Positions 22,060 through 34,300 of a stretch of 64,000 nucleotides of DNA are shown one piece after another (the stretch's first letter is position 1; each line of letters starts with the position of its first letter). The stretch is taken from NCBI RefSeq assembly GCF_048771995.1, contig NC_133063.1, positions 27,546,810 to 27,610,809 on the forward strand, written 5' to 3'. The notes under the pieces are model-generated. The model was not told where the DNA came from. It saw only the letters and a program-made list of their open reading frames with translations, and did no database searches. The DNA comes from Taeniopygia guttata (lineage: Eukaryota > Chordata > Aves > Passeriformes > Estrildidae). The position numbers were made by a program, and so were the translations under genes.

Positions 22060-24470
22060 TTTTCTTCAAGTCTTAGGTTTGTCCACTGAAATAAATTTAT
22101 CAGTACAGGATGGAAGCCCACTGCCTCTACCATGAAGTTGTGCAGGTTTTAAGAAAATACTGTAACAAATGGAAATGCTTTATGATAAGTATAGGAGTGT
22201 TTTTTGACCTTTCTTTTTAATGCAAACTTTTTGCATAATGTGGTGAAAGGTGTAGAAGTTTGTACAACCCCCTCCCCAAATCACCTTGCTTTGGAGGGTT
22301 ACAGAGGAGTGCACACGGGGGCTGCTCTAGGCTGTCAGCTGAAGCAGCTCCCAGGACTGCTTGTAAATCACGGCCTCAGCTTGTCAGTGAGCCAAGGAAT
22401 ATTCAGATCTTTGCAATAGTTTTGTCAAACACAGGGAGAAGTGCTGGAGGCAAGGTACTTCAATGAGTTTTAAAGAGAAATTCAGTAAATTATAGTTGCT
22501 GGAAAGCTGCTTTATATGGCAGTTAAAAATTATTATATGAGCTCAGGAGGCTTTGCGAAGCTTGGATCTAACTCTGTAAGCTCACGGCTGGAGAACAAAG
22601 CAGGAGCATCCCTGAAGACCAGAAGGATGCTTGAGACCCCTGGGAGTGGGACAGGGCAGAGGAATATGATGGGGGTTAGCACCCTGTTGGTTTCACTAGA
22701 AGCCTGTCACCACTCTGTCCCATGCCTGCTCACAATTGGGATAACCTGTGGTTCAAAACAGATCTGAGCATCCCAGCTTGCAGTGCTGCTAGTGAGGCTG
22801 CATAGGGTAGTCCCCACCTGCTGCTGCAGAGAAGATTTTGGTGTAGGAAAAAGCAGAACTCAACTTTTTATTCATTAACTCAAGGTTAATGAATAAAAAG
22901 ATGTCCCAGTCTTTAGAAAGTCTTTGTATATGTATTGGAGTATCCTTGGTCTTCAAAAGGATGAGCCTGTCATGGCCCAGGCTGGTCCAGCTGATTTCTC
23001 TTGTTAACTGAGCATGGCTGAACATAGAAAGGAATGTAGGTAGTTGTTGTTTTGCATTTACAGCCTATAACGAGGCCTTCAATCTTTATCCTTTTGAGCA
23101 AAGAATAGTGAGAATTTAATGTCTTCAGCTTGGAGTTCCCAGGTGAATCTTCAGGTCACGTGGAAAATCTTTCAGGTTAAAAACTCTAAAACAGTCTTCA
23201 CCCTCACAGCCACAAAATAATCAGGGCTGGCTTTCCTCTACCAAGTCTGCCTCTCTGACACAAAGGGCTTGACCAGTAGCCTGCACAAGAAGAAAATGGA
23301 TTCTTGTTGGGCTCAGCCATTGTTTTCAGCTGTCCGTGAATGAGAAGCTGGGAGTGGAGCAGAACTGAGAAAAGCGATGGACAATACTAGAGATTTGAGT
23401 GTTTTTCCCTACCACCTGACCTGAACCTCCTCCTCCTTTCCAAATGTAACAGCCACATATACAGGCTAAGAATGGCTTCAAGACTTAATAAGATACATGC
23501 TTTCAAAATAGCCATTTTCATAATAATAACATTGATTGTGAAATACATGCAGTAAAAATTTAATTCTGTGAGGACATCACTTTACTGGAAAGTCAGAAGT
23601 ACTAACCCAGAGAGGAAGAATAACTGCAAACCTTTTAAACATAAAGCTGTGACCAGAATTCAGCCTTCCACCACAAACCACCCTCTGTACTTGGGTGAAG
23701 TGTTGCTGCCTTAGGTGTTTGCCTTCTTTGTTTTCAACCTGAGGCTTTTGGAGCAGACCTGGACTAGCTGATACGTCTGTCTCCGTACTGACATCACTTT
23801 TTGCAGTGTTTTGTAAGAGATGCTGTGGACTTACAAGGACAGCAAATACTGCATTACTTGCTCTCCACCAGCAGAGCTTCCCCTAATACCACTGCAGTGA
23901 AGCAGTCACAAACGATCCGAGGTAACCCATCATGGCTGAATACCATGTCACAAGCCTGGAAAGAGGACGCCATCTGCAACAAAGTTAGTGCCAATCCTCT
24001 ACATGATTTCTAATTATCCACCTATCCATCCCTTCCCACAGTAAATTTCTTGCAATTCTGCACTTGCCACAAGATAGCAAAAATTTCATTAGACAAGCAT
24101 TTAGGAAAGGGATGAGGAGGTTCCCACAGATTTAAAGTAGTGTCAGTGAAGATGGGATAAGAGTCATAATAGTCTCCTTGTTGCCTCCTGTTTTCAGAAC
24201 CACTGGAAAAGTCTGACAGGTAAAAAAAAATGCAGGGAGCCTACATATACTTACCTATAAAAAGGTATCCGCACAGAGCCTGGGTGGGGAACTGTCTGGA
24301 TCAATGCTGGACCAAAGGCTGGTGATCCTCTCTGATGTCCCCTTCCTTGTTATCTTTCTTCCCTCTTTCTCCAATGCTTTGTAAACCAAACCCTTCCTCC
24401 CACTGCTACCTGAACACACTCTGGCTTTTTGGACACTGCATGCATCTTCCATCAGTGCTCAGTGCTGCTG
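22060..24470. other. Intergenic, no gene recognised
   Basis: Unique-looking DNA of mixed composition. Open stretches here are under 90 codons, without splice context or recognisable protein character. Confidence 0.6.
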
Positions 24471-24474
24471 TTGT

Positions 24475-24645
24475 AGCTCACTGGGTGCTCAGTTGAGGAT
24501 CTGGGTGTCCAAGGTGAGGCTGACCAACCTGGTCTAGTGGAAAGTGTCCCTACCCATTACATGAGTGTTGGAACAAGATGATCTTAAAGTCTCTTGCCAC
24601 TCCAGCCAATGGCTCTACCCAAGCCAGTATGGTTCTATGATACCA
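24475..24645 (+). mobile_element. CR1 3' tail
   Basis: 'cctggtctagtggaaagtgt', 'gatgatcttaaagtctcttg' and terminal 'ggttctatgat' mark the end of a CR1. It lies just outside the inferred 3' end of RHOBTB3. Confidence 0.88.
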
Positions 24646-25254
24646 ATAAGCTACAAAAAATATCACCAATGTAACAGTCAAGTATGCTAATACATATCCA
24701 TAAGTAACCACATGAGACCAATTAGAGATTTTTTTTTAATTTTGTATAAAAAATTTTACATATTCAATCTAAAAATATGTAATTTAGGTATACTAAAAGA
24801 AAAACATACAAGAGTTTCAGGACATGCCTAATAAAATAGTTATTCTTTTTTCTAACAGTTTGGTTTTGTTTTCAAATCCACCACACCATGGCCTAAAGAC
24901 AATAGCAAAGGTTTTATGACTATCATGTGGAAAACATTACTAGTGTAGAAAACTTTTTTTTAATCTCTATAAGTTTAGTGCTAGTTTGGGACAAGAAATA
25001 GACACACATATATAGGACAGCAAAAATTAAGGATGTAGTCCATTATTCAAAATATTATTTGTTAAAAGTTAATTTTGAAAGTTAGTTCTTATGAAGGATT
25101 CAGGAGTGGCATCTCTACTTAAATTTAAGCCTAAATATATAATTTCAAATGCTATTGGTACTGCCTAGGGACATCCAAATTCACCACTGACCTCTTTCTT
25201 TGATCCCAATGCTGCCAGTGCCAGGGGAGTTTGGGAGGTGTTGGAATCAGTGCA

Positions 25255-28209
25255 AGCATTCCAGAAACATTTTATTTTTTCTAAACCACTTCCTTAAATA
25301 ACTTTTTTTTTTCCAAATTGGTTCCTGATTTTTACTTGGTACCATAGTATAAGGTGGGGGGTTTATATCAAAGCAGTTTTTACTTTATGCCATACACAAT
25401 TATAAATTAATACCAAATTCAGTACTGCCCTAATTCCTGACTATCTGTGATGGATACAGTCGTAAAGCCTCCACTAAAACCAGCTAAGAATAGCAACTCA
25501 CAAAACATAATTATCTACTTTCAGTCATGTTTCCAAATGCTAAAAAGGTTTAAAAATAGCTCTAAGAGACATACATTACTACAGAAAATCATCTTAGAGA
25601 ATGAAAATAAGAATGTCTAGTAAGATTTCTTTTAAGACTTAAAATTTATCAGATGGTCTACATCTGCAAGTACAACACATCTGCACCAGATACAGGCAGC
25701 ATTATGGGGCTACAGAGTAAAATGGAAACTTGGTTTATTATCTGAAAAGTAATAAGCATTAATCTCTGAATCTGAATAAGTACGAAATGTTTTTACCTGC
25801 CTGACCTCTCTGTATAAAACCTGTGGCAATCACTGACTAAAATGCATAGTAGTAAAATATTTCTCTGGTTTGGATATAAAGTGTTTTATATTTTCATTAA
25901 GCCTATTTTTATATTTTTAAAATTTTAATCTATAAAACATTTACAGAAAATTAAAACCAGTACTTTCTTATGTATTATCTATACACAAATCATTTCCTAG
26001 TGAAAAAACTGGGAAAGCTTTCAAAATATTAAAAATGCAGGACTACATGAAGCTTAGAGCAACATTCACAGAGCTTTTGTGTCACTTTTACACAGGATGT
26101 CAGTATGAAGCATTTAATCCCCACTTTTGATAATTGAGCTGGCTTCTGGTAGAAACACCCAAAGATGCTATCAGATGTCTGGACAAACTGTAGTTTAACT
26201 GTATGCACAAATTTTTCCATGACTTTAAGCTTCAAATAACTTACTGAAGTTTTATTCATATCTATCCAGTAATTTAATTTTTACTTAAAGTTTTGGTAAC
26301 TATATGACTATAAAAACGACTTTTTTCACATGCAAGTTCCATACATATTACTTTCCTGCTATTTTTTTTTTTGTTTAATGATTTCAGTTTTCTTTTATGA
26401 TTTTGAAAAAGCATTATCATTTTCTATATTTTAGGGTCTCTATATGCAAGATGTAGATAAGTATATTAATCTTTTAAATAACTTTAGGATCTGCAGATGC
26501 AAAGTTTTTTTTGGTTTTTTTTTTTTGTTTTTTTTTTTAAACCATTCTTGCCTAAAACTAACCTTGGAATTCTGAGTCTGCAGCAGCCAGCTGTGTCATA
26601 AACGCTTTTTTATTTTGTGTGTATACAAAAATAGGGAAAAATCACAAAAACCAAAAAAATCTCTATGACTACAGAATGGAATTTGAAAAGAACAATTTAT
26701 CTATAAAATGGTATTGAAAAATATAACAATTCTTATACTTAAAAAAAAAAAAAAAAAAAAAATATTCAGCTCCAACAATTTGTTTTTCCACCTTCTTCAC
26801 ACAAGTGCAGTTTCTAGGTACATTTGATGTGGTAGAAATGCCACAGTCTCAGGCTACAAACCACATTACAAAGGCAGATGAGCAACCAGAATTGAAAATA
26901 CAAGAATGATAATGAGGCATCTAGTTCCTTGATTAAATTTTGTTTCTAGAAAAGCACCTATGCTCAGGAAAAGGCTCCGTTCATTCTGGCATTAGCACAT
27001 ACTATAGCACACACAGGTCAGCAGCATGACAAGTTATTTTGGTCAAGAAAATGCTAAATAGCAACTGCAATGATCTTGCAAGTCATAATATTCTGGGTTT
27101 TTCTCTTGTATCTCAGAAAGGATCCACAGCTAGGTTTGTCTCACATGGTGTAGCTTATGAGCACATGATGATAATTAAACTTGAACTTAATCCCTGCTGG
27201 GGAGGTTTGAGCTCAAAGTCCCACCCCACAAAAGCCAACATCCGTGGCAGCACTGGCAAATCTGTGAGGGTCATCTCCTTCATGACTAGCGCATCTAACA
27301 TCTATTGTAGTGACTATGATTACTAGACACACTTTTCCCAAAAAAAGCCATTTTTGCTAGTGGCTTTTTGAGATTTTTGCTCAAACCCCAAGAAAGACTG
27401 TTGAGCCCTTTTTCTTCCCTGTCCATTAGTACCATACGGATATGCTCTGAGCGTATGTAGTTTTCCCTCTCTTTATTCTTTATGGGGAAAAATACAATAT
27501 GACTACACTAACAAAGGTGTTCTGCAGATTGTGAAAACAGGCTTTCTTCTCCTACCTACTGGCAGGAAAAATCATGTCATTCTTTAGATATTTGGAGGCT
27601 CTAGAGAATACTGTGATGCAATGGCATTCCTCTGGAATTAAAACATCTAATCAAAGGGTTGTAACAGAACAACAGGTTTTCTTTGGAGTAATAAATTAAT
27701 AGTAACTACAATGCTTCTTTAGCCTACCCATTATATTGTGAACTAACAAATGCTACAGAAAATTTTTGCATCCTGAAGTATATGAAAAAATTATGACCTG
27801 GGTTCTCAGCTTCCCTGCACTGTTACTGTATCCCTATGCTTCTCTTATGCACAGATACACAAAACCAGTCTATTTTGAACAGATTCAGTTTAGCAGCCAC
27901 AAATAACCATGAAAAACAATAAAATAAACAAAAAGGAAATTAGAAGGGGGAACAGATGCCAGTCAGGGCACTGTCCTGTAATACATTTAATCCCCATGAA
28001 TATGAAGTCCTTGTGCTTAAAATAAATCTTCAACATTCATTTCCCAATGCTTCAAGGTAAAAATTAGAGTGATTTGTTAGCAAAACAAAGAACGTAATTT
28101 CCAGAGGAGGTTAGCATCAGGTAGCACTCTTTATGTGGTTTTTATATTCTAGATAATCCCCAATCTGAAATTTTGCAATTGAGATGCACTTTGTGTGTAT
28201 TCAGCCTCT
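25255..28209 (-). other. RHOBTB3: RHOBTB3 3' UTR (inferred)
   Basis: AT-rich, CR1-free stretch directly after the stop codon with several AATAAA motifs and a 23-base poly(A) run on the plus strand (about 26741-26763). The absence of repeats in 3 kb, against one CR1 per few kb elsewhere, fits a constrained UTR. The exact end is not known from sequence alone. Confidence 0.5.
25271..25276 (-). terminator. RHOBTB3: Candidate distal RHOBTB3 polyadenylation signal
   Basis: AATAAA on the minus strand about 2.9 kb after the stop codon, close to my recollection of the mammalian 3' UTR length. Other minus-strand AATAAA candidates are at 25734-25739, 26251-26256, 26609-26614 and 27472-27477, so shorter isoforms are possible. 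Confidence 0.35.
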
Positions 28210-28325
28210 TTACATTACTGTGCAGTGGCATTTCTGAGAGTGGATATAGTTCCTGTAATCAGCAAGCTGCTTCAGGTACAAGTTTGAAGGCCATCGGTGC
28301 ATCTCCACAAAATTGCGCTCTTCCA
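28210..28325 (-). CDS. RHOBTB3: RHOBTB3 terminal coding exon 12 with stop
   Basis: Acceptor TTTTTCTAG. Codes VEERNFVEMHRWPSNLYLKQ, LADYRNYIHSQKCHCTVM and TAA (28210-28212). The last four residues CTVM form a CaaX box compatible with prenylation and membrane attachment. Confidence 0.97.
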
Positions 28326-31300
28326 CTAGAAAAAGAAATGAAGGAATTAAATACAATTTATAGACATAGAGCATATGTGCACAGGCTGCAAAAAAAAATT
28401 TTAAAATAGATAAAAAAATGATTAAAGATATTAATACAGCTACAAAAGTAAAGGTAAGTGCTGACTGTTTTGCATTGAGCTCTGCTATGGCACAGAGATA
28501 AGAATTACCACACAATGTTTCCTTGTTAGTAAGTTAGTAATAAAAAAGCTTTTTGAAAAAAGGAATACAATACTCATTAAAGAGAGCAAAGAGATATTCC
28601 TAAAGATGAGCATACTTTATCCCTAGAGGATAGTCATATGTGGTATGCAAGGATTTTTCTAAGCTGCAGAACTATAAGGCAGGGTATATAAATTCCTGTA
28701 CCAATAGTTTGATTTGAGATCAGTAAAGAGAGCAAGGTGAGAAGTGCAGCTAAGATTCAGTAAGATATTAATCTCCTATTGCATGTGCTTTTTATCACTG
28801 ACAAAGTTGTATATGAGTCTTTTACCAATATTATTTAGATTAATCTTCTCTACATTTGCAGAAAGATGCATTTTCATCTCCTTGAACCCAGATATTCCAG
28901 AGTCAGCTTGCATCCATTACTCCTGGCTCCTGAGGGCCGCAGACCAAGGCACAGCAGAGAAGCTCACGGCTGGGAGAGCCTGAGGGCAGGCAAACTGCAC
29001 TAACCTGGGCACAAGGCAGGGCTTCAATCCTCAGGGGAATATCCTGCTAGTCAAATCTGATTTCTTCTATGGCAAAGTAACCCACCTAATTGATCAAGAG
29101 AAGCCAGTTGATGTAATGTTTTTGGATGTCAGTAAAGCTTTTGATACTGTTTCTCACGGGATCTTTCTTGACAAAATGTCCAGCCCATAGTAAGATAAAC
29201 ACATCGTGTGAAGGGGGAACAACTGGCTCACAGGCACAAAGGGTTACAATGACTGGGGCGACATCAGACTGGGGACCTGTCACTAATGGGGTTCCAAAGG
29301 CTTCCATCCTTGGTCCTTTGCTCTTCAACATCTTCATAAATGACCTGTATGGAGGACTGGAAAAACTGAGCAAATTTGCAGATGCTAAAAATCTGGGAGG
29401 AACTGTTGACTTCCTCAAAGGCAGGGAGGTCCTGCAGAGAGGCCTCGATAAATTAGAAGACTGGATGATCACCAAGCATAGGAAGTTTGAAAAGGGAAAG
29501 TGCTGGACTCTGCACCTGGAATGGGACAATCCTGGATGTATGGACAGACTGAGGAATGAGATGTTGGATAGCAGTGCCCTGGAAAGTGCCCTGGGGGTCC
29601 TGGTTGATGACAAGTTGAGTCAGCAGTGTCCTGGCAGCCAGGAGTGACATTTGTGTTCTGGGGGCACCAGGCCCAGCATGGCCACCCAGGCAACGGAGGG
29701 GATTGTCCTGCTCTGCTGTCCACTGGGATGATACCCCTTCAAGTCTGGGGCAGACTGGGCGCTATAGTATATGAATGACATTAAAGTATTAGAGTGTCCA
29801 AAGGAGGGCAGTAAAGAGCCTCGAGCGGAAGCTGTGTGAGGAGCATCTGAGGGCACTTGGTCTGTTTGGCCTGGAGGAGATTGAGGGGAGACCTCAGTAG
29901 CGTCTGCAAGTTCCTTGTGAGGGAAAGAAGAGGAGCAGAGCGGAAAAGGAGGGGCCGACACTGATCTTTTCTCAGTGGTGACCAGTGAGAAAAGATCAGT
30001 GTCTGCCCCTCCTTTTCTGTGAGAGGATTGAAGGGTATGGCCTGAAGTTGTGTCAGGGAGGTTTAGGCTGGATTAGGAAAAGATTCTTCCCCAGTGTGCA
30101 TTTGGGCACTGAACAGGCTCCCCAGGGCAATGATGATGGCACCAGTCTGACAGAGTTCATTAAGCTTTTGGAGAATACTCATGATGTCACTCTTCGGGAT
30201 GGTGTTGTGCAGGACCAGGAGCTGCACTCATTGATACTTGTGCATTCTTCCAACTCAGCTAATTCTGCATTTCTGTGAAGGTCTCAGGTCTTGGAAAGCC
30301 CCTGGAGAGCCACTGCCTGCTGCTGCGTTGCTGTCCTAAACCTAGGGGTGATGAGGTGTCACAGGTCAAAGAAATGTATCCAGGTCAAAGAGATGCAACC
30401 CTCATCAGGGTGAAGGAAAATCACACAGGCAATGAACAAAACTTTCTAGTTACACCACCAGAAGCAAATACAAATGTCTGGAAATATAAATACCAGATCC
30501 CTGGAAGAAGATGGATTTATTTACTTGAACAGGCCATAATTTTTTTATTTTATAAGATCTGCTGGAGCATATTATAAGAATCCTATTTTTTTAAAGGAAA
30601 ACCCCAGCACTTGAAGAAGTCTCAAAAATGACCTATCACCTTGATTTAAATTAGCAAGATAACATGAAGACATTGACATACAATGACCAAACTGTTCCAG
30701 CAAATTCAGTTATGGGTGGGAACCTGGCTATCCCAATAGGAACCATAAAAATAGTGATGCAGGGCTGGCTGCGTCATGCTGTGTGGTGATCCCACAGCAG
30801 GATGGTGAAACATCCTGCTGAAATACCCTAAAGAAACCCTAATTATTTTCTCATGCACAAATGGTATTATCCAGAACATCACTTTTCATCTTGGCAAAAT
30901 ATAAAACATGCGTCTCTTCAAAATGAACAGAAAAATACCTGAAAGTTCTTGAAATTCAGGCTTTTGACTGAAGATGAGGTAGTTTGTGGCAATAAAATGA
31001 AGAAGCCAAGTTGAAAGGCAATCAGAATTGTGAAACTGTGGGAAGAAGGAAAAGACAAAACATCTAAAACATAACCACATCTCACATATAAAAATACTTT
31101 TGGTTTAAGCAATTTACTAAATAAAGTTTTGACTATGGAAGGTAAAGAAGGAAAAGTCATTTAATGGAAATACGTAAACAGGTGAACACCCAATAACAAA
31201 TTAACAAAGTCCCTCTCCCAGAGGTAGAAAAAACGCCTGAGATATCATGAATCTTGGAAATTTTGACATCTGCACAGAGGCAGAGCTTCACAGGACTGGA

Positions 31301-34300
31301 GGGAAGGAATGTGGCATGTTGGTTTTGTGGTCTCCTGTTTCAGCAGAAAATCCTATTTGATTAAGGCAATATTCTGCAATTTAGTTTTTATTTTCCTCTT
31401 CTGTTTTTCAAATCTGCCTTTATTGTCTTTTTTCAGCCTCTAATCTTTTCTTTTCCTGCTCTTTTGCATTTCTCTCAATATTCTATGCAGTTGGATCTCC
31501 TTTGTCACCTGCATGCCACATAATTTAGTTTTTTGACTAAAAGAAGAACGAGTGTATCTTTACTTGCCTAAACCCCCTCTTTTCTGGAAGAAGCTGTAGT
31601 TGCTGTAGTTAAGTTGAATTACTGTAGTGTGTCCATGATAAAGGAAATTCCACATATGAGTGTGTGACTAGAGGATCTGGAGCCCAAATCTTATGGGAAG
31701 CAGCTGAAGGAGGTGGGGATTTTTATTCTGGAGAAAAAAAAAAAAAAAAAAGAGGCTCTGGGCGACCTCATCACTCTCTACAACACCCTGAAAGGAGGTT
31801 GTGGACAGGTGGGGGTCAGTCTCTGCTCCCAGATAAAAAGTGACGGCACACGATGAAATAGCTTCAGGTTGTGCCAGGGAGGTTTAGTTTGAATAGTAGG
31901 AAAAATTTCTTTGTGGTAAAGGTTGTCAAGCTCTGAAGCAGACTTGTGTACAGTGGTGAAGGCAATTCTGTGATTATAGGCTGAAAGATTTCTTCTGGCC
32001 ACCCTTGTTTCACCAGTTATCCCTAGTAAACAGATTTTATACCAACATGTTTCCTTGGGAACAGAAATTGCTCTAAATGTTTTTTAAATTTCTAAAACAA
32101 CTTATTAAATCAACATATATATTCTCATTTGATATATACAATAAGTACCTTAGCTTTTTTGAGCAAGCTAACAATACTGAGGCTTGTGGAAGCCAGTTCC
32201 CTGCTAGGCATGCTCTGAAGCTGCGTGATGATGTAAAGTTCACAAATGTGCTGGAGTCTCATTACTTGGTACATCTCTGCACAGATCAGCAGAGACATCG
32301 CTTGGAGAATACTGGCTGAAAACCAAGAAAGCACAAGTTACATGTATTTTACCTTTTTGACAAGATGACCAACACTACTTTTCACCACATTGAATTTTAA
32401 ATACCAAACAACAAACACAAAATCAGACTGCTGTAATCACCTTGTTTTATTTTTTCATTATTATAAATTTTTGTTTGCTGTATCCCCTTATTTTTCCAGA
32501 TAAGCTATTCAATTAAGAAGAAAAATTTGTTTAGAACTTTTTGGCAGATAGATGTAAAGAATTGCTGTCAATATTGTGGATCTTGAAGATGATGAGTCAA
32601 GTGCTGCTGATCTATTTAGAGTAACTGAAAATTAATGGGTGGATTTTGCTAAGTTCTCTTTCAGAAAAGCACTTTTATGATAAAAGAAAATATAGCCAAA
32701 GTCCAAAGACAAAAAAAGAGAGGCATTTTTTTTTAAAATATAGCACAGTGGTTGCATTTTTAAACTGATAAACAAGGAAATATTAGGTGGAGTGAAAAGA
32801 GAAACATGGAATATCTAAGAACAAGCTAGAATATCTATTTCAAAAGAAAACAAAAGCAAAACTACGTATTTTGATATGTAGTTTTATTCATTATATAAAG
32901 GAAAAATTAGTGACATTTAAATTATGTTTTAGATTTAGTATTCAGATTTCCTTCTCATAAGAAAGATAAAGATTGGGACATAAAGAATATTTTAGCTCAA
33001 TTTTTCTTGCCAAACACTCCTGTTGGCATATTTTTTCTGGGTTTACATACACATAAGATAACCATGTGTATAAGTAAGATATTCCTGCAATTTAACCTTG
33101 TTTATTATAACTCAGCTATATGCGTGTTCAAGAAATGACAACTTTTAAATATAATGCAGAATCCAAACTAGAAAGCAGTAATACTGTAATGTAAAAAGAA
33201 AATTATAAATACATAATGGATCAGAAATGAAATTACAACTTCTTTGAGTCTTGCTATGTGAGCACAAAACAAATAAATAATTTTATTAGAAATATTTCTT
33301 CTATTTTACTTGTATAGGACGGATTTCTTTTTTTATTGCACAATACAAAAAAGTTATCTTTCTTGAGACATTGCACATTCAAATATTGGCATTTTTCAAT
33401 TAAATAGGCGCTGCTACATTACTCTCGATCAATGCCCTGCTATGGAAAAATGAGTTACAGATATAGAACTATATTTTACAGTTTCCTTACCTGGGTAGCA
33501 GGAGTCAGTGTAAAGGTACTCTAAGAAGGACAGGAAAGTGTCTTTGGAAACCCCATACACTGGAACCAGAATGCTATTTGCCTCTAGATAATTGCCATTA
33601 AACATAGCTGCCATAACCTTACAGCGAGCCACCAGAACTGCCCTGTGGGCTGGTACAGTTGAACCTGCAGGATACAAGACAAAAATAAATATACAATGAC
33701 TTTTTGTAACACAGAAAGATCTTAATTTTAAAGCTCATGTCTTCTTAGGAGGTTTTCATCCCACTGAACATTATTCAAGTGTTGAAAGTTGGCAATGACT
33801 AAGAACACACTCACTGCATACTAGTTAAGATGACTAATGAATAGTAAAATAAACCAAAATCAACAAACAAAAAAATAAATTAAACCAACATGCAATAGAC
33901 TAAACCAACTGATAATAATCTGCTCACACTGACTGAACCTCCAGCCCACTTCATAATATGAAATGTTATGAATTGTTATGCAAGTGGTTAATTGTTGGAC
34001 TTGATGACCTTAGGGATCATTTCCAATGTGAATGATTCTATGAAGAGTCATTTATGTTCACCAGTAACCCTGCTGATAATTAATATTTGTACAGAATGAC
34101 CACACAAAGCAGAAAAAGGCAAAATTTTCCAGATGAAATTCCATTAAGTTCAGTAAGTAAGTATAAATTTAACTAGGTTAAATACTGTGCCTAAGTGAAT
34201 TTCATGAATTGTAGTCTCATGAAATAAACACTTATGATTTTTTTCCAGAAATTTATTAATTTTCTACTATTTGCAAGTGAACTCTTTGCTTTACTACAGC

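Noticed and set aside
29086..29961. Several long open frames, including one of 175 codons on the minus strand
   Set aside because: They overlap a CR1 element; the plus frame is the decayed CR1 reverse transcriptase and the minus frames are its shadows.
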